The notes: generated by a model from the sequence alone, not told the origin. Numbered from the stretch's first letter, positions 9,447-18,651 are shown. The stretch is DNA of 64,000 nt from Romboutsia sedimentorum (GCF_030131845.1 NZ_JASKYM010000001.1:744001-808000), one strand, 5' to 3'. Numbers and translations: made by a program.

Positions 9447-9716
9447 TTATCCTTTTATAACAGCTATCATATTCATAATCTTAGTTGTAAACTTAACTAT
9501 CTCATTTAACATCCAGCTTCCACCTACGATTAAAGTTATTGCTATTATTATCAACTTTGGTACAAAAGTTAATGTTTGTTCTTGTATCTGTGTTGTTGCT
9601 TGAAATATACTTACTAACAATCCCACCACCAAAGATAAAATAAGTATAGGTCCTCCTACTAACATACCTGTAAATAATGCTTCTTTTACTACGCTCATCA
9701 CCATATTTTCAGTCAT
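9447..9716 (-). CDS. fliQ: Flagellar export protein FliQ
   Basis: The 89-residue protein has two long hydrophobic helices (about 15-40 and 50-80) and the family pattern ALFTGMLVGGPILILSLVVG and TQIQEQTLTFVPKL. It is part of the FliP5-FliQ4-FliR1 core of the type III export gate in the inner membrane. It is tightly packed, starting 15 bp after fliP and ending 3 bp before fliR-flhB. Confidence 0.93.
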   Translation of the reverse strand: MTENMVMSVVKEALFTGMLVGGPILILSLVVGLLVSIFQATTQIQEQTLTFVPKLIIIAITLIVGGSWMLNEIVKFTTKIMNMIAVIKG

Positions 9717-9731
9717 AATATGTTCTCCTCA

Positions 9732-10397
9732 TTATTTAAAACTTAAAAGTAAAGATTTAATTAATAAATTCCATCCATCTACCATTATAAAAAGTAAAAG
9801 CTTAAAAGGTAGAGAAATCATAACCGGAGAAAGCATGAACATCCCCATAGACATAAGGGTACTTGCTACCACTAAGTCTATCAATAAAAATGGTAAGTAT
9901 ATTAAAAATCCTATTTGAAAAGCTGTCTTCAACTCACTAATAGCAAAAGCTGGAACTAAAATATATAAAGGCATATTTTCTTTTGTTAGCTCTTTTTTAT
10001 CTATATTTGAGTTTTCTACAAATAGGTTTATATCTTCTTCTCTAGTTTGCTTTAATAAAAATTTCTTTATTGGTATTTCTCCTTCTTTTATTGCTTCTTC
10101 AAATTTAATCTCTTTATCTACATAAGGTTTTATTGCATGTTCATTTATATCATTTATGGTTGGCGCCATTATAAACAAAGTTAATGCCATTGCCACCCCA
10201 ATCAATATCTGATTTGGTATAGATTGTTGTGCTCCTAATGCTGATTTTATAAATGAGAATGTAATAATTATTCTTACAAAACTTGTCATCATAAAGATGG
10301 CAGTAGGTAAAAGCATTAAAAAAGTTAACATTATAAAAGTTTTTATTAAAGGAGTAAGTTCTTTATTATTCGATATGAAATTAGTTACTGTCTCCAT
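9732..10397 (-). CDS. fliP: Flagellar export protein FliP
   Basis: About 221 residues with four membrane helices and the conserved stretch VRIIITFSFIKSALGAQQSI followed by PNQILIGVAMALTLFIMAPT. There is no cleavable signal peptide, as in many Firmicutes FliPs. Two in-frame ATGs exist, at 10403 and 10397. I prefer 10397 because an AGGGAG ribosome site stands about 7 bases before it, while the first ATG would touch that site. The start overlaps the end of fliO by 17 bp, suggesting translational coupling. Confidence 0.93.
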   Translation of the reverse strand: METVTNFISNNKELTPLIKTFIMLTFLMLLPTAIFMMTSFVRIIITFSFIKSALGAQQSIPNQILIGVAMALTLFIMAPTINDINEHAIKPYVDKEIKFEEAIKEGEIPIKKFLLKQTREEDINLFVENSNIDKKELTKENMPLYILVPAFAISELKTAFQIGFLIYLPFLLIDLVVASTLMSMGMFMLSPVMISLPFKLLLFIMVDGWNLLIKSLLLSFK

Positions 10398-10848
10398 GTT
10401 CATTCTCCCTAAATATAATTTTTTTTAATTGCAACTTATTTAATTCTACCTTTTTTAATTGTAATTTTTTTAATTCTAATTTTTTCAATTGTAGTTCGCT
10501 TAATTCTAATTTTTTTAATCCTAATTCATTTTTGCTAAATTTTGATAATTTTCTTTTTCGATTTTCTTTTTTATTATTTTCTATTTCTAATATTTCATAT
10601 TTATTTAACTCTTTTATCTTTTCTATTTTAGAAGGTGATGAAACTAAAACACAACCTTCATCACCTATTTTTAAAACAAATACTTCTGTATCCTTGTTTA
10701 AATTTGTTCTTTCTATTATTTGAGTATATTTATTCATAGTCATATTTGATAAATTTATTTTGCTAAATTTTATAGATACAACTATTAAAACTATAATAAA
10801 AGGTACAAATACTATTAAATTGATTATATACTGCAATATGTTATCCAT
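10381..10848 (-). CDS. fliO: FliO-like flagellar assembly protein with a tandem-repeat tail
   Basis: This is a 155-residue protein with one N-terminal membrane helix (about residues 7-27) and a small beta-rich domain of the FliO/FliZ type (residues ~40-90, VFVLKIGDEGCVLVSSPSKI). FliO helps assemble the FliP-FliQ-FliR core. The assignment rests on size, topology and its place between motB and fliP, since FliO sequences diverge fast. The C-terminal ~45 residues are unusual: five-residue units of the form L-K-K-L-E/Q are repeated seven times, encoded by exact 15-bp DNA units (10421-10525). Confidence 0.75.
   Translation of the reverse strand: MDNILQYIINLIVFVPFIIVLIVVSIKFSKINLSNMTMNKYTQIIERTNLNKDTEVFVLKIGDEGCVLVSSPSKIEKIKELNKYEILEIENNKKENRKRKLSKFSKNELGLKKLELSELQLKKLELKKLQLKKVELNKLQLKKIIFRENEHGDSN
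10421..10525. repeat. Seven tandem 15-bp units inside fliO
   Basis: Seven consecutive 15-bp units of the form tttttTAATTstAAt (on the + strand) fill exactly 105 bp. They are in frame with fliO and encode pentapeptides of the LKKLE/LKKLQ type. Units 3, 4 and 7 are nearly identical, and the others differ by one to five bases. Copy-number change would add or remove five residues without shifting the frame. Confidence 0.85.
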
Positions 10849-10856
10849 TATATTTC

Positions 10857-11558
10857 TTATTTTTTCTCCTTTTGTTCTACCATTAAGATATCTACTCTTC
10901 TATTGGTAGCTCTATTTTCAGGTGTTGAGTTATCTACTAATGGTTTATATTCACCATAGCCCTTAACTGCAAATCTAGTTGGTTTAAGGCTTTGATTTCC
11001 AACAAAATATCTTACAACACTTACTGCCCTTGCTGTTGATAGTTCCCAGTTAGATTGAAATACCTCATTATTCATTGGTATATTATCGGTATTTCCTTCA
11101 ACTAAGACATCATTATCGGTATCGTTTACTATAGTAGTTATAGTCTCTAAAACTTCTCTACTATTTTCCTTTAATTCTGCCTTTCCAGGATCAAATAATA
11201 TACTCTCATCTAATTGAAGTACTATTCCTCTATCTTCTTCTCTAATTTTTATTACATCTGTTAGTCCATTACTTTTTATTGTATTATCTAATTTTTTTGA
11301 TAAATCTTCATAATCAGAATTTCCTGTTTTAAATTTCAAGTCTGTAACATCTTCAACTTCTGCAATATCTGTGTTTCCTGTTAATGAATGTTTAAGAGAT
11401 TCTGATAATTCTTTTAGCTTTTGACTATCTACAGCTGACATTGAATAAAGCAAAATAAAAAATGTAAGAAGCAAAGTTATAGTATCTGAATACGTTGCAA
11501 GCCAACTATCAGGATTTATATCATCTTCTGCTTTTTTTCTTTTTTTTCTACGCTGCAT
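10857..11558 (-). CDS. motB: Flagellar stator protein MotB
   Basis: About 233 residues: a basic N-terminus (MQRRKKRKKAEDD), one membrane helix carrying the proton/ion-binding aspartate in WLATYSDTITLLLTFFILLY, a plug/linker segment, and a C-terminal OmpA-like peptidoglycan-binding domain (about 120-225, VEGNTDNIPM, NWELSTARAVSVVRYF, NRRVDI). With MotA it forms the torque-generating ion channel. I chose the ATG at 11558, which sits behind GGGGATAGAG inside the end of motA, over the upstream TTG at 11582. Confidence 0.93.
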   Translation of the reverse strand: MQRRKKRKKAEDDINPDSWLATYSDTITLLLTFFILLYSMSAVDSQKLKELSESLKHSLTGNTDIAEVEDVTDLKFKTGNSDYEDLSKKLDNTIKSNGLTDVIKIREEDRGIVLQLDESILFDPGKAELKENSREVLETITTIVNDTDNDVLVEGNTDNIPMNNEVFQSNWELSTARAVSVVRYFVGNQSLKPTRFAVKGYGEYKPLVDNSTPENRATNRRVDILMVEQKEKK

Positions 11559-12363
11559 CTCTATCCCCGTCCTTATCCTCAACTACTCTATCATAATACT
11601 TAAGCTTTTCTTCTGTATTTAAAAATGTAATTAATTTTTCTTCTATTATTCTTGTGCTATCTCCATTTTGTATGCTTGTAATTCCACATAACATCATTTC
11701 TCTATAATCAATTTCTTTTTGGCCCTTGTTTTGTATATTAAATCCTATTGGATTTAATATAATATTAGATAATAATGCTCCATAGAAAGTAGTTATAAGT
11801 GCTTTTGACATACCAGATGCTATAACATCTGGTGTCCCCATATCAGCTAGCATTTGTATAAGCCCTATTAAAGTTCCTATCATACCAAATGCAGGGGCAT
11901 AAGTCCCCCACACTTTAAAAATTCTCGATCCTTTATCATAACTATTTTCCACTTCTAACATTTCTAATTCTAATATTTCATTTATAGTTTCTACATCCAT
12001 ACCATCTATGACTAATTCTAAGCCTCTTCTTAAAAAATCATCTTCTATCTCAGAAACTTCATCTTCTATTGTTAACACGCCATCTTTTCTGACTTTTCTT
12101 GATAACTCTTTAAATTGATCTACTAAGTCCATTTTGTATATATTGCTTGATGTAAAACTAAGCTTAATTATTTTAAATAGTTTTTTTAAATCTTCACTTG
12201 AAAAAGTTATAAGTACTGCCGCAAAAGAGCCTCCTATTGTTATAGCTATCGATGCTGGGTCAAAGAATATAGAAAGACTTGTATCTCCTTGCATTGATCC
12301 GAATAAAATCAACCCTACTGCTAAGATTAATCCTATTGGTGTTAGGATATCTTGTTTTTTCAT
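11548..12363 (-). CDS. motA: Flagellar stator protein MotA
   Basis: The 271-residue protein has four membrane helices, two N-terminal and two around residues 150-200. The conserved motif KVWGTYAPAFGMIGTLIGLI precedes the third helix and a charged cytoplasmic loop lies between helices 2 and 3. Together with MotB it forms the ion-driven stator. The ion (H+ or Na+) cannot be told from sequence alone. The stator genes lie within the basal-body operon, with the stop overlapping motB by 11 bp. The gene fliL, normally found just after motB, is missing. Confidence 0.93.
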   Translation of the reverse strand: MKKQDILTPIGLILAVGLILFGSMQGDTSLSIFFDPASIAITIGGSFAAVLITFSSEDLKKLFKIIKLSFTSSNIYKMDLVDQFKELSRKVRKDGVLTIEDEVSEIEDDFLRRGLELVIDGMDVETINEILELEMLEVENSYDKGSRIFKVWGTYAPAFGMIGTLIGLIQMLADMGTPDVIASGMSKALITTFYGALLSNIILNPIGFNIQNKGQKEIDYREMMLCGITSIQNGDSTRIIEEKLITFLNTEEKLKYYDRVVEDKDGDRDAA

Positions 12364-12378
12364 ATTTTCACCCTCTTA

Positions 12379-13230
12379 CTATCTCTTAAGATTTATTATC
12401 TCTTGTAACAATTCATCACTAGTTGTTATTACCTTACTTGATGCTTGGAATGCTCTAGTTGTAACTATCATCTCTGTAAATTCTTCTGATAAATCAACGT
12501 TTGACATTTCTATAGCACCTTGGTTTATTTGACCAAATACACCATTTGTACTCGCTGCTCCTGAGTTAGCTGATAATCCATAAACATTTCCACCTAACAA
12601 TTCTAATCCTTCTGGATTTTGGAATGTTGCTATTCCTAAAATTTGTTGCTTAGTTGGGTCTACTGGAGTTCCATCTGCTTTAAGTTCAGGCATTTTTGTT
12701 CCATCTTCTAAAAGATATGAAATTTTTCCTTCTTTAGATATATTAAATGAAAGCACCTTCTGTTTAACTCCAGCTGCATTATCCATTTCTTTAGGTATTT
12801 CAATAGCTTTACCATCTTTTCCTAAAACCTTATATCCATCAGCTGTTACTAAATTCCCATTCATATCTAAACTAAATGAACCATCTCTTGTATATCCTTT
12901 TTGACCTGGGGATACTTCAATAGTGAAAAAACCATCTCCATCTATTGCCAAATCTGTAGGTCTTCCTGTAGGCTGTATAGCGCCTTGTAGCATATTTTTA
13001 AATATTCCACTAACTTTAGTACCTATACCTACTTGACCTGGGTTAACTCCACCTATTCCACCACCTGGAGCACTTGCATATATAGTATTTTGATATAGTG
13101 CATCTGAAAATCTTGCATTTGTTTTTTTATAAGCTGTAGTTCCAACATTAGCAACATTATTGCCTACAACGTCCATCTTAACTTGATTTGCTTTCATACC
13201 ACTTATTCCTGCATACATCGATCTTAACAT
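12379..13230 (-). CDS. flgE: Flagellar hook protein FlgE
   Basis: The 283-residue protein opens MLRSMYAGISGMKANQVKMD with NNVANVGTTAYKKTNARFSD. It has the LAIDGDGFFTIEVSPGQKGY block and ends with the hook/rod C-terminal motif IEMSNVDLSEEFTEMIVTTR. It is a short hook protein, with a small outer domain compared with enteric FlgE (about 400 residues). It follows flgD, the hook cap, by 14 bp, which is the usual order. The small gene flbD often found after flgE is not present. Confidence 0.9.
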   Translation of the reverse strand: MLRSMYAGISGMKANQVKMDVVGNNVANVGTTAYKKTNARFSDALYQNTIYASAPGGGIGGVNPGQVGIGTKVSGIFKNMLQGAIQPTGRPTDLAIDGDGFFTIEVSPGQKGYTRDGSFSLDMNGNLVTADGYKVLGKDGKAIEIPKEMDNAAGVKQKVLSFNISKEGKISYLLEDGTKMPELKADGTPVDPTKQQILGIATFQNPEGLELLGGNVYGLSANSGAASTNGVFGQINQGAIEMSNVDLSEEFTEMIVTTRAFQASSKVITTSDELLQEIINLKR

Positions 13231-13244
13231 AAATTTTATCTCCC

Positions 13245-13793
13245 CTATTTTTCTGTATTTGTATTATTATCACTTACCTTTATAAGTGCTGCATATTCAA
13301 TTGACTTTAGCTCTTTAGTTTCATCTATTCTAACATCCATATATACAATTCCATCTTTCATATGTACCCCTTCAACCACACCTGTTAAAGTTTTTTTATC
13401 TGAATCCTCGCTACTGTCACCTTCACTAGATTCTCCATCTGGTTCTTCAATCGGAGCATATGCCTCCACTTTTTTGCCTATTAAAGATGTTGCTGTACTC
13501 ATGGCTGAATTTACAAGTAATCCATTTGTCATTCCCATTAAGTATTCCATTCCATCATTAAGGTTCATCATCTGCTCTAAACTATTAAATTGAGCTAACT
13601 GAGTTACATATTGTGTGGGATCCTGCGGATTAAATGGATCTTGATTACTCATTTGAGCAACTAACATTTTTAAAAATAAATCTTTATCAGTTTCCTTACC
13701 TGGCATAATTATCGGAGTTCCATTTTCAGTTTTATCACTTGTTCTAGTACTTTGAGTGTTCGCTTCATTACTAACAGTCTTCAAATTATTCAT
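13245..13793 (-). CDS. flgD: Hook-capping protein FlgD
   Basis: This is a 182-residue protein whose N-terminal half has the FlgD signature: KDLFLKMLVAQMSNQDPFNP (residues ~37-56), DPTQYVTQLAQFNSLEQMMN and a second helix with LLVNSAMSTATSLIGKKVEA. The C-terminal part is short and beta-rich, interrupted by an acidic, serine-rich insert (EEPDGESSEGDSSEDSDKK, around residues 117-135). FlgD caps the growing hook and is exported through the flagellar apparatus. Confidence 0.92.
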   Translation of the reverse strand: MNNLKTVSNEANTQSTRTSDKTENGTPIIMPGKETDKDLFLKMLVAQMSNQDPFNPQDPTQYVTQLAQFNSLEQMMNLNDGMEYLMGMTNGLLVNSAMSTATSLIGKKVEAYAPIEEPDGESSEGDSSEDSDKKTLTGVVEGVHMKDGIVYMDVRIDETKELKSIEYAALIKVSDNNTNTEK

Positions 13794-13803
13794 TTTTGCC
13801 CCT

Positions 13804-15045
13804 CTAAATCAATATATTTATATTTTCATCTAGCCTATCTTTTTCTTTTATTTCTTCTATGTTTTCAATTCCTATATTTCCATACTTGCTTCTTTTCTTT
13901 TTATTTTCTTTGTTTTTTTTATCAAATTCTTGATTTAAATTATCAGAAAAAAGCTTTTGATTGTCTGTCTTTACCTCAACTGATACTTCTTTGATTTTTA
14001 TATTCATGTCACCTAGGTGCTTAGTTATATCTCCTATATTTTTATTTACCATATCAAATGAATCTTCTTTACTTAGTGTTATTAATACTTTAGTTTCTTC
14101 ATGATTTTTTATAAGTTTTATAGTCATATCACCTAGTTCTCTTGGGCTTATCTTTATTTTTATTTCTTCAATCCCATTTGACTTTATGTATTTTATAGTC
14201 TTTACAACATCCTCACCTATAAATTCTTGCCTTATATTACTTATAGGAACTTCTTTTGAAGCACTTTGTTGTGAAATTTGTGAAGTACCTACATTTAAGT
14301 TATTATTTGAAAACATAAATTTATTTTCATCATTCCCATCTAAAATACTTTCTAATGTACTTAAATCCTTATCTTTTTTATCTAAGTTTGATGAATTATT
14401 TTCTACTATATTAGCTTTATTAGATAAGCTACTAACTTCTAACTGCTTATATCCAAATAATTTATTTACTTCATTATTGATTTTAGACTCTAAGTTTTCA
14501 ATTTTAGATTCTCCATCTTTTATCATAGAGTTAGAATCATCTTTTACCTCTAAATCAGAAGGATTTTTTATCATATTTTTCTGATTTAATATTTCTTTTA
14601 GTTTTATAAGTTCTGACATATCTATATCTTTTGTTTGTATACCTTCTTTTATAAAATCATAAAGTTGATTATTCTCTAAGTTAACATTGCCATTTATAGC
14701 TTGATTCGGTTCAGTATCTTCTGCTTTAAGGTTGTTATCATTTAAAATTTGTTTATAATTTTCATTTTCTTTTAATGCTTCTCCTATTTGACTTAATAAA
14801 TCTAATTCAGTCTCTACATTTTCACTTTGTAAATCTAAAGATTTATTTTCATCCTCAGGTTGTCTAAAGTCTATAATGCTGATATTATTTAATATATTTT
14901 GAAGCAACTCAAAATTATTATCTTCTTCTGCAACTCCTATGTTCTCAAAAACGTCATCAAATTCACTTTTATTTGACATACTATCTTTAATATTGTTATT
15001 TCCTAGGAAATTATTGATAGATTGTGTTGAAATATTTAAGTTCAT
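13804..15045 (-). CDS. fliK: Flagellar hook-length control protein FliK
   Basis: The protein has 413 residues. The first ~280 are low-complexity, rich in Asn, Lys, Glu and Leu, and fit an extended ruler. The C-terminal domain (about 285-365) has the FliK/FlhB-interacting pattern IKISPRELGDMTIKLIKNHE and VLITLSKEDSFDMVNKNIGD. FliK measures hook length and triggers the FlhB specificity switch. Position between fliJ and flgD supports the call, as the N-terminal part is not conserved between species. Confidence 0.85.
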   Translation of the reverse strand: MNLNISTQSINNFLGNNNIKDSMSNKSEFDDVFENIGVAEEDNNFELLQNILNNISIIDFRQPEDENKSLDLQSENVETELDLLSQIGEALKENENYKQILNDNNLKAEDTEPNQAINGNVNLENNQLYDFIKEGIQTKDIDMSELIKLKEILNQKNMIKNPSDLEVKDDSNSMIKDGESKIENLESKINNEVNKLFGYKQLEVSSLSNKANIVENNSSNLDKKDKDLSTLESILDGNDENKFMFSNNNLNVGTSQISQQSASKEVPISNIRQEFIGEDVVKTIKYIKSNGIEEIKIKISPRELGDMTIKLIKNHEETKVLITLSKEDSFDMVNKNIGDITKHLGDMNIKIKEVSVEVKTDNQKLFSDNLNQEFDKKNKENKKKRSKYGNIGIENIEEIKEKDRLDENINILI

Positions 15046-15059
15046 ATTTACTCACCCTT

Positions 15060-15494
15060 TTACGATAAACTTGCCCTATTTCTCATATATGCATATAGTG
15101 CAAATTCATCATTCGTTATTTGTTCTAACCTTTGTTCTTCTTTTCTTAATTTTTCTAACATATTTTCTTTAAGTGTCTCTAATGATTTCCTTTTAATTTG
15201 CTTTTCTACTAAATCAATTTTAGCCTTATCTAATTTAACTTCTTGTATTACAAGTTCTTCGCTTATAGCCTTTATAGAATGATTAAGTGATGACAAATAA
15301 TTAATTGTTATCTTTTGTGTAACTGTATCTAAAACTTTGCTTATATCTGAGTATTTTTCATAACTCTGCTCTAAACTTTTCAAATTTTCTTCGACTATAT
15401 TTTTATTATTTTGGGCTTGAGTATATTTCAGCTTACTTTCATCTTCATCTTTTATTTTTATATCTAATAGTTTTTGAAGCTTAAATTTATGCAT
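15060..15494 (-). CDS. fliJ: Flagellar export protein FliJ
   Basis: The 144-residue protein is almost wholly coiled coil, opening MHKFKLQKLLDIKIKDEDES in the way typical of FliJ (FxLQKLLDxR). FliJ is the stalk of the FliI ATPase ring and recycles chaperones. It lies 15 bp after fliI and before fliK, the standard order. Confidence 0.88.
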   Translation of the reverse strand: MHKFKLQKLLDIKIKDEDESKLKYTQAQNNKNIVEENLKSLEQSYEKYSDISKVLDTVTQKITINYLSSLNHSIKAISEELVIQEVKLDKAKIDLVEKQIKRKSLETLKENMLEKLRKEEQRLEQITNDEFALYAYMRNRASLS

Positions 15495-15509
15495 TCACGT
15501 CAATCTCCT

Positions 15510-16817
15510 TTAGTCAAATATGTCACTTAGCATCTGCTTACTACTTTCAAAAGGTATATTTTCATTTACCCTTTGCTTTAAAAATTCATTAACTTTATCT
15601 ATATATTTAATAGACATATCTATATTTTTATTTGAACCATCTTCATACGCACCAATATTAATTAAGTCCTCAGCATCCTTATAAGTAGCTAGTATATCTC
15701 TTGCAAAAGATGCATTATTTTTATGCTCCTCATCACAAATTTCATTCATAAGTCTACTTACACTATTTAATATATCTATCGCTGGATAGTGATTTTTATG
15801 AGCTAAGTGCCTAGATAAAACTATATGACCATCTAGTATACCTCTTACTGTATCTGCTATAGGTTCATTAAAGTCATCTCCGTCAACTAATACAGTATAA
15901 AAAGCTGTTATAGATCCTTTGTCTGATAATCCACTTCTTTCCATAAGTTTTGGAAGCATTGCAAAAACTGATGGAGTATATCCCTTTTGAGCTGGTGGTT
16001 CTCCTATAGCTAGTCCAACTTCTCTTTGTGCCATAGCAAATCTAGTTACTGAATCCATCATTAAAATAACTTTTTTTCCTTGGTCTCTGAAGTACTCAGC
16101 AATTGAAGTAGCAGTCAATGCTCCTTTTAGTCTAACTAATGGTGATTTGTCAGAAGTAGCACAAACTACTACTGACTTTTTCATTCCTTCTTCTCCTAAA
16201 TCTCTTTCTATAAAATCTAGAACTTCTCTTCCTCTCTCACCAATAAGAGCAATTACATTAACATCAGCTTGTGCTGTTCTTGCTATCATACCTAAAGTAG
16301 TACTTTTTCCAACTCCACTACCTGCAAAAATCCCAATTCTTTGACCTTCTCCGCAAGTTAAAAAACCATCAATTGCCCTTATTCCGGTTGGCATAATCTC
16401 AGTAATTCGCTTTCTTTTCATAGGGTCTGGTGGTTGATTAGATAAACTATACCTCTCACCTGATAGTATTTTGCTTTCATCTATAGGGTTTCCTATTCCA
16501 TCTAGTACCTTTCCTAAAAGCTCATCACTGCACCTAACACTCAAAGGAATTCCTCTTGCTATAACTTTACATCCAGCTCCTATACCTGTTAATTCCCCAA
16601 GTGGCATCAATATTACATCACCATCTTTAAAACCGACAACTTCACAATCAATAGGACTATTTGATTGATTATATATAGTGCACAACTCTCCAACAAAACA
16701 CTTTACTCCTTCTACTTCAACGGTAAGACCAATTATTTTTTTAACCTTACCTTCACAAATAGCAGATGGGATATCGTTAACTCGATTTATTAATTTTTCA
16801 AAATCTATATTAATCAT
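15510..16817 (-). CDS. fliI: Flagellum-specific ATPase FliI
   Basis: The 435-residue protein is a full-length F1-beta-like ATPase. The P-loop is IGIFAGSGVGKSTTLGMIAR (about residues 161-180), the Walker B region VILMMDSVTRFAMAQREVGL, and the conserved segment QKGYTPSVFAMLPKLMERSG. It powers and times protein export by the flagellar type III system together with FliH and FliJ. Its start overlaps the end of fliH by 4 bp (ATGA), a typical coupled arrangement. Confidence 0.96.
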   Translation of the reverse strand: MINIDFEKLINRVNDIPSAICEGKVKKIIGLTVEVEGVKCFVGELCTIYNQSNSPIDCEVVGFKDGDVILMPLGELTGIGAGCKVIARGIPLSVRCSDELLGKVLDGIGNPIDESKILSGERYSLSNQPPDPMKRKRITEIMPTGIRAIDGFLTCGEGQRIGIFAGSGVGKSTTLGMIARTAQADVNVIALIGERGREVLDFIERDLGEEGMKKSVVVCATSDKSPLVRLKGALTATSIAEYFRDQGKKVILMMDSVTRFAMAQREVGLAIGEPPAQKGYTPSVFAMLPKLMERSGLSDKGSITAFYTVLVDGDDFNEPIADTVRGILDGHIVLSRHLAHKNHYPAIDILNSVSRLMNEICDEEHKNNASFARDILATYKDAEDLINIGAYEDGSNKNIDMSIKYIDKVNEFLKQRVNENIPFESSKQMLSDIFD

Positions 16818-17596
16818 AATAACTCCTCTTTTAGCTTATCTAGGACACAATCAATTCCAACTATTAATCTACCTTTTAAAGTATCAATTACTGCATTTCC
16901 CTGTTCTACAGATTCATCTGCTAAAACAAATACATCACCATTTACTTTGTAGTTTTCTTTAAGCGCCATTATTTGTTTATCTAGACTTTCTTTATATAGA
17001 GGATTTACTTTAATAACAAAATTTTCTTTAAGCTCATATTCTTTGATTATATCGTTCACTATGTTGTCCATAGAAGATACATCATTGAACTTTTCTCTTA
17101 ATACTTGTTCTGCTATGCTTATGCTTAATTTTAAGATTTGTGCTTTATTTTCTTTTATATAAGATACCACATGTTCTTTAGCATCAAATAAAGTATCATT
17201 AGCCATTTGAATAATTTCACTACATTCTATATTTGCTTTTTCGATATTATCTTCATAAGCTTCTTTATATCCATCTTCATATCCGTTTTGAACACCTTGG
17301 CTATGACCTTGTTCATAAGCTTTCTTTTCTATATCTAAAGCATTGTTTTTACTAGTTTCAGTTATTTTCAAGCCCTCTTCTTCAGCAGATTTAATAATTT
17401 CATCATATTTTTCTTCTGCCTCTTTTACCTTTAGTACTATTGCTTCTTCTTTTTTCATAAGCTCTTCTTCTATATTCATAGGTATTTCAATTTCTTCATT
17501 TGAATTAACCATATTAATTTTTATAGTTTTTTTACCTTTAAAAATCACATCTTCAGCCTTAATAATTTTAGTATTACTATATAATAAACTCATCAT
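16814..17596 (-). CDS. fliH: Flagellar export ATPase regulator FliH
   Basis: The 260-residue protein has a long central coiled coil (about 45-110) with the GQxxGxxxGYxxGY-like stretch EQGHSQGVQNGYEDGYKEAY typical of FliH, and a C-terminal FliH/V-ATPase E-subunit-like domain (about 140-258). FliH dimers bind FliI and tether it to the C-ring. The start overlaps fliG by 20 bp. Two adjacent ATGs could serve as the start and differ by one residue. Confidence 0.9.
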   Translation of the reverse strand: MMSLLYSNTKIIKAEDVIFKGKKTIKINMVNSNEEIEIPMNIEEELMKKEEAIVLKVKEAEEKYDEIIKSAEEEGLKITETSKNNALDIEKKAYEQGHSQGVQNGYEDGYKEAYEDNIEKANIECSEIIQMANDTLFDAKEHVVSYIKENKAQILKLSISIAEQVLREKFNDVSSMDNIVNDIIKEYELKENFVIKVNPLYKESLDKQIMALKENYKVNGDVFVLADESVEQGNAVIDTLKGRLIVGIDCVLDKLKEELL

Positions 17597-18635
17597 CTGA
17601 TCCTCTAGTTAATGTTATTTCACCTATATCTTCAAGCCTTCTAATTATATTTACTATAGTCTGTTGAGATTCTTCTACTTGAGATATTTTTATTTTTCCT
17701 AATAACTCAATTTCTTCTCTAAGGGCTTGAGATGCTCTTTGTGATTGATTTTTAAAGATAGCATTTGCAACTTCTTTAGAAGATCCTTTAAGTGCAAAAG
17801 CAATATCCTTGACATTAACTTCTTTAAGAATTCTTTGAATAGCCATATTATCAAGTCTAACAATATCATCAAATATAAACATATTCGCTTTAATTTCTTC
17901 TGCTAGTTCATTATTTCTTTCTTCTATATAACCAATGATACTTTTTTCTGTTTTTCTATCTACACTACTTAATATATCTACTAAGCTATCAACTCCACCT
18001 GAACTTTCCATTTCTCTTTGCCCCAGCTTAGATAATTTATGCTCGACAGCTTTATCTATAGCTTTTATGACATTTGGAGATACCGATGAAGTGCTTCCTA
18101 TTTTTAAAGATACTTCGTGCTTAACTTTAGTAGGTAATTCAGCTAAAATAAGCGCAGCCTTATCTGGTTGAATATGAGAAAGAATTATGGCTATAGTTTG
18201 AGAACTTTCGCCCTGTATGCATGATAATATTTGTTCTGGCTCTGCTTTTCTCGCAGTTATAAAAAGCTTTGTATATGCATCATACTTAATTCCTTCTAAA
18301 AGCTTATTAGCTCTTTGATTTCCAAGTGCTCCATTAAGTAAAGATTTTGCATAGTCTATACCACCCTCTAATACAAACTCTTTACCTTTATTTAATTCTA
18401 TAAACTCTTGAAGAATTTCTCTTCTTTCTCTTGCATTTATAGTACTTATATTAGCTATTTCAACACCTATTTTTTGTATTTTTTTATCTGATAAATTTTT
18501 TATTATACCGGCTGATACGTCAGTTCCTAGAGTCATTAAAAGCACAGCTGCTTTTCTTGAACCAGTTACTTTTCTTACCTTTGGTATATCACCTAAGTCA
18601 AATGCATTTCCTGCTTTAGTAATTTCCTTTTGCAA
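17577..18635 (-). CDS. fliG: Flagellar motor switch protein FliG
   Basis: About 352 residues with the three FliG domains: N-terminal FliF-binding (GSRKAAVLLMTLGTDVSAGI), a middle domain with the altered EHPQ motif SHIQPDKAALILAELPTKVK, and a C-terminal torque domain with the charged helix IQRILKEVNVKDIAFALKGS. FliG couples the MS ring to MotA. No ATG is available near the start. I chose the TTG at 18635, about 9 bases after a GGTGG site, rather than the TTG at 18644 that would abut it. Confidence 0.92.
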   Translation of the reverse strand: MQKEITKAGNAFDLGDIPKVRKVTGSRKAAVLLMTLGTDVSAGIIKNLSDKKIQKIGVEIANISTINARERREILQEFIELNKGKEFVLEGGIDYAKSLLNGALGNQRANKLLEGIKYDAYTKLFITARKAEPEQILSCIQGESSQTIAIILSHIQPDKAALILAELPTKVKHEVSLKIGSTSSVSPNVIKAIDKAVEHKLSKLGQREMESSGGVDSLVDILSSVDRKTEKSIIGYIEERNNELAEEIKANMFIFDDIVRLDNMAIQRILKEVNVKDIAFALKGSSKEVANAIFKNQSQRASQALREEIELLGKIKISQVEESQQTIVNIIRRLEDIGEITLTRGSDDEFII

Positions 18636-18651
18636 AATAAACAACCACCTT

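Noticed and set aside
13752-14584. Open frames on the + strand opposite flgD/fliK and similar ones opposite flhA, fliF and fliI
   Set aside because: They are antisense shadows of well-supported genes, have odd Phe/Ser/Leu-rich composition from A/T-rich complement, and lack ribosome sites or family features.
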